Shown here in pieces: positions 8,101 through 9,452 of a DNA stretch of 9,452 bases (position 1 is the stretch's first letter; every line of letters starts with the position of its first letter). Below the pieces are notes generated by a model, which saw only the letters and a program-made list of their open reading frames with translations, did no database searches and was not told the origin of the DNA. Origin of the DNA: an uncultured Pedobacter sp. GTDB lineage: Bacteria; Bacteroidota; Bacteroidia; Sphingobacteriales; Sphingobacteriaceae. Position numbers and translations under genes: made by a program. The stretch lies in the NCBI GenBank assembly GCA_946478755.1, contig CAMLDJ010000210.1, forward strand, positions 1-9,452. The letters run 5' to 3'.

Positions 8101-8448
8101 TCGGTCACAAGCCGCTGGAGAAAACAGGGAGATATAAGCGAAATTCCCCGCGCGGAAAGATTGGCCGAATGGAATCAGGAAGCATCTACCAGATGGGTGG
8201 AAGACGCTTCTTACCTTCGATTAAAATCAGTTTCAATCTCTTATAATTTCGATAAAAAAGCAGTCTCAAGACTGGGCCTAAAGAATGCAAGTTTATTTTT
8301 AAGCACCTACAATCTTCATACATGGACCAACTATTTGGGTGTCGACCCTGAGGTTCCCATGAATGGAAACATTACAATGCCAGGTGTCGATAATAATACT
8401 ACAGCACCGCCAAGGCAATATACACTCGGATTTAGGGTAACACTTTAA
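5197..8448 (+). CDS. SusC/RagA family TonB-linked outer-membrane transporter
   Basis: This complete 1083-residue SusC-like protein imports glycan oligomers or other large nutrients across the outer membrane using TonB energy. It has a signal peptide ending in DAFA/QTS (cleavage near residue 24). A carboxypeptidase-regulatory-like beta domain follows (about 28-105: ITGTVYDE, FPGATV, FSYIGYKP). The plug (about 135-260) contains the SusC signatures IRGVSSISGINDPLWIIDG and, at about 230-261, a stretch from IESIEVLKDASATALYG to a TKRG end. The remainder is the beta-barrel, closing with a terminal strand ending FRVTL. The segment where a VVVTGYG-type linker is common instead reads GELGEVAIVVKRADKADMG, a subfamily variant. 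The gene lies 18 bp after the FAS1 gene and 6 bp before the SusD start, so the three are almost certainly co-transcribed. No frameshift or missing domain was found. The substrate is unknown. Confidence 0.96.
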   Translation: MNKILRNICILIGLSCYLNQDAFAQTSVITGTVYDETKRQVFPGATVILVNRNDMVINGVSADATGKFRMKKAADAVKIKFSYIGYKPQEFTLGSRDNFEVVLLPAQGELGEVAIVVKRADKADMGMVSIDKKETSSAISTVDLTALRNVPVTNIEQLIQGAAPGLQITAASGDPGAAATVRIRGVSSISGINDPLWIIDGREVIGNDFNVSSITDFGFSPIGDIDPSDIESIEVLKDASATALYGSRGSNGVIVIKTKRGKQGKPVFSLSSKFTTTRVPNTIPMMSGDDQRIFSIESYRSGVDDGSFLQELRGDLTREDAWKYNNNTDWIDVITRNGFNQQYNANLSGGGERVRYYWGVGYTNQYGTTKGTGYDRFNNVFNIDYRVSNKLKISADLSYTNSLTDKRGQRHPINEKGVIESENNTAVADEISPMTYAREIPAFYPVYSQNGSNYFVSRGDISYTSRYNPLAVIDYSTNLTKANRLQASTSINYNIVKNLDLRTQIGVDFRESSDEYFLPGYATDALPGEILYNSGLQGEGAQLLLTNTNTLSWNALNIANHRLMMTGIFKLRAETFNSTLLSYNNGSSPHLRSADASATISSAEGKFGNEREAGYILHGHYGWRDRVFVTTSATLEANSRQGKDNPYIIYPTIGLAWDMAKEEFLSLPKWINHFKPRFSFGLAGNLPRRLVNLTDVAYSTGTGYLGDPYTYPSKMAYDNIKPETSKEFNYGLDFYLFNERVKSSVEYYNITTDDLLLEETLSSTLGFSKQWINFGSVRNSGFEFGITAVIKEPTRTGFSWSTQFNIATNQNKLLSLPDNLDASSYQSTRDGFVSKLQAGDVIGAFYGYRALGVYSRDDDAVLRDSEGDIIYQADGITPKQMRYGSNSGHMFRGGDMIYQDINGDGIINELDKVQIGNSSPLFFGGWTNTFNYRNLQLLVQLEYKYGNDVINLSRKNVEKMHDSRNQAQSVTSRWRKQGDISEIPRAERLAEWNQEASTRWVEDASYLRLKSVSISYNFDKKAVSRLGLKNASLFLSTYNLHTWTNYLGVDPEVPMNGNITMPGVDNNTTAPPRQYTLGFRVTL

Positions 8449-8454
8449 TTTTTA

Positions 8455-9441
8455 ATGACGACAATGAAAACATCGAATAAGATTAAATGCGGGTTGTTGG
8501 GGTTGATTTTCTTCCTATCTGCCTGCCAAAATTTTTTAGAGGTTGATAAGCCTGACAACCTGATTAAAGATGAATTTTGGCAAAACAAGGAACAAGTGCA
8601 ATCCTCATTAAATGGATTATATACTTCATTTAACAGCTGTATTGATCAGTTCCAGGCTTGGGGCGATATTCGCTCCAGCTTATATGCACCTGGTGACCAG
8701 GATGGGGCGTTCACTTCGAGTCATTCCCAATTTTTATCGCATGATATTTATACCACCAACTCATTGGTTAGCTGGGCGGATATTTACAAATCAATAGGGT
8801 GGATCAACTCATTTATTAAAAATGCACCGACTGCACGTGAAAACGACCCTACTTTTAAAGCAGAAGAATTAAACAATATGCTTGGGGAAGCCTATGCATT
8901 GCGTGCGCTATACTATTTCTATTTAGTCCGGGCTTTTAAGGAGGTTCCTATTTTAAAAGAGCCTTATGAATCAGATACTCAAACAATCAATAGTGCGGCA
9001 TCATCTGAAAATGAGGTTCTTAATTTTATTGAAGAGGATTTGTCTTTTGCTTTGAATGCAGCGCCAGAAACCTATACCAGTACGATCAACAGATTTGGCC
9101 GTGTTACGAAAAATGCGGTAAGAGCAATAATGGCAGATGTTAAGCTTTGGAGAAATGATTATGACGCGTGTATTGCGCTCTGTGAAACACTTGACGCATC
9201 TTACTCGTCTAAATTGGTGGCGCCGGCCGATTGGTATACTATTTTTAGTCCTGGGAATTCTGCTGAATCTATTTTTGAACTTCAATATATGCAGGAAGGG
9301 CCATCATCTCCATTATTTGGCTGGTTTGCGTATCATGATAATGATAAAGAAATTTATCTCGCCAATGCCGCTAACATTACAATAAATGCAGGTGATGTTC
9401 TTTATCCTGCCGTCCTGCCTCCATGCCAGCGTATGCTTTAA
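8455..9441 (+). CDS. SusD/RagB family outer-membrane lipoprotein, prematurely ended (truncated or frameshifted)
   Basis: This frame encodes the N-terminal 328 residues of a SusD-like surface glycan-binding lipoprotein, partner of the SusC just upstream (6-bp gap). The lipobox FLSAC places the lipidated Cys at residue 24 from ATG 8455, or 21 from ATG 8464; the second start gives a more usual N-terminus (MKTSNK). The TPR-like helix LGEAYALRALYYFYLVRAFK (143-162) and the segment RVTKNAVRAIMADVKLW (216-232) are typical of the family. FELQYMQEGPSSPLFGWF marks the middle of a SusD. The frame then stops at TAA 9439-9441. The C-terminal helices and the E-x-x-FE-x-x-RW-x-D type signature are absent, although family members usually have 450-600 residues. 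A single-base indel shortly before 9441 is likely. Both other forward frames are open through the last bases, but too little sequence remains to say which continues the gene. Confidence 0.88.
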   Translation: MTTMKTSNKIKCGLLGLIFFLSACQNFLEVDKPDNLIKDEFWQNKEQVQSSLNGLYTSFNSCIDQFQAWGDIRSSLYAPGDQDGAFTSSHSQFLSHDIYTTNSLVSWADIYKSIGWINSFIKNAPTARENDPTFKAEELNNMLGEAYALRALYYFYLVRAFKEVPILKEPYESDTQTINSAASSENEVLNFIEEDLSFALNAAPETYTSTINRFGRVTKNAVRAIMADVKLWRNDYDACIALCETLDASYSSKLVAPADWYTIFSPGNSAESIFELQYMQEGPSSPLFGWFAYHDNDKEIYLANAANITINAGDVLYPAVLPPCQRML

Positions 9442-9452
9442 CCAGTTCACAT

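Noticed and set aside
9001..9285. Open frames on both strands within the second SusD
   Set aside because: They are shadows of the SusD frame, which shows clear family motifs; the alternative products are basic, low-complexity and unrecognisable.
3..9441. The two SusD fragments as halves of one duplicated or rearranged gene
   Set aside because: The first fragment is cut by the window edge and ends with a normal family C-terminus, and the second has its own lipobox and SusC partner. They are best read as two separate SusD genes of two operons.

Overview
The window looks like Bacteroidota DNA, most like the Sphingobacteriales (Pedobacter or Mucilaginibacter type). It has SusC/SusD-type outer-membrane genes, short gaps between genes without strong Shine-Dalgarno sequences, AT-rich spacers, and a promoter candidate of the Bacteroidota type (TTTG, 20-bp spacer, near-TAnnTTTG). 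The genus is inferred. All supported genes are on the + strand and form two consecutive polysaccharide-utilisation (PUL) type operons. No RNA genes, insertion sequences or CRISPR arrays were seen.

Operon 1 (1-3032) is entered partway through. It contains the C-terminal half of a SusD/RagB glycan-binding lipoprotein (3-863), a pyruvate-dependent class I aldolase of the DapA/NanA superfamily (881-1815), and a GH33-type exo-sialidase with a probable lipoprotein signal (1836-3032). Gaps are 17 and 20 bp. A surface SusD, an exported sialidase and a cytoplasmic pyruvate aldolase together suggest capture and breakdown of sialic-acid-capped glycans, with the aldolase possibly splitting the released sialic acid. 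The matching SusC should lie upstream, outside the window. The aldolase frame is broken at its conserved (Y)NPP motif and continues one frame over, so it is a pseudogene, a sequence error or, less likely, a programmed -1 frameshift.

The 205-bp spacer 3033-3237 has no gene. It holds a promoter candidate and two inverted repeats that could be an operator.

Operon 2 (3238 to the window end) encodes a lipoprotein with about four fasciclin (FAS1) modules, a complete SusC/RagA TonB-dependent transporter, and a second SusD/RagB lipoprotein. Its substrate cannot be read from the sequence. The second SusD frame stops at 9441, well short of family length and 11 bases before the window ends, so it is truncated or frameshifted. 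Apart from the two frame breaks this is a fairly ordinary PUL region, and I see no clear new system.
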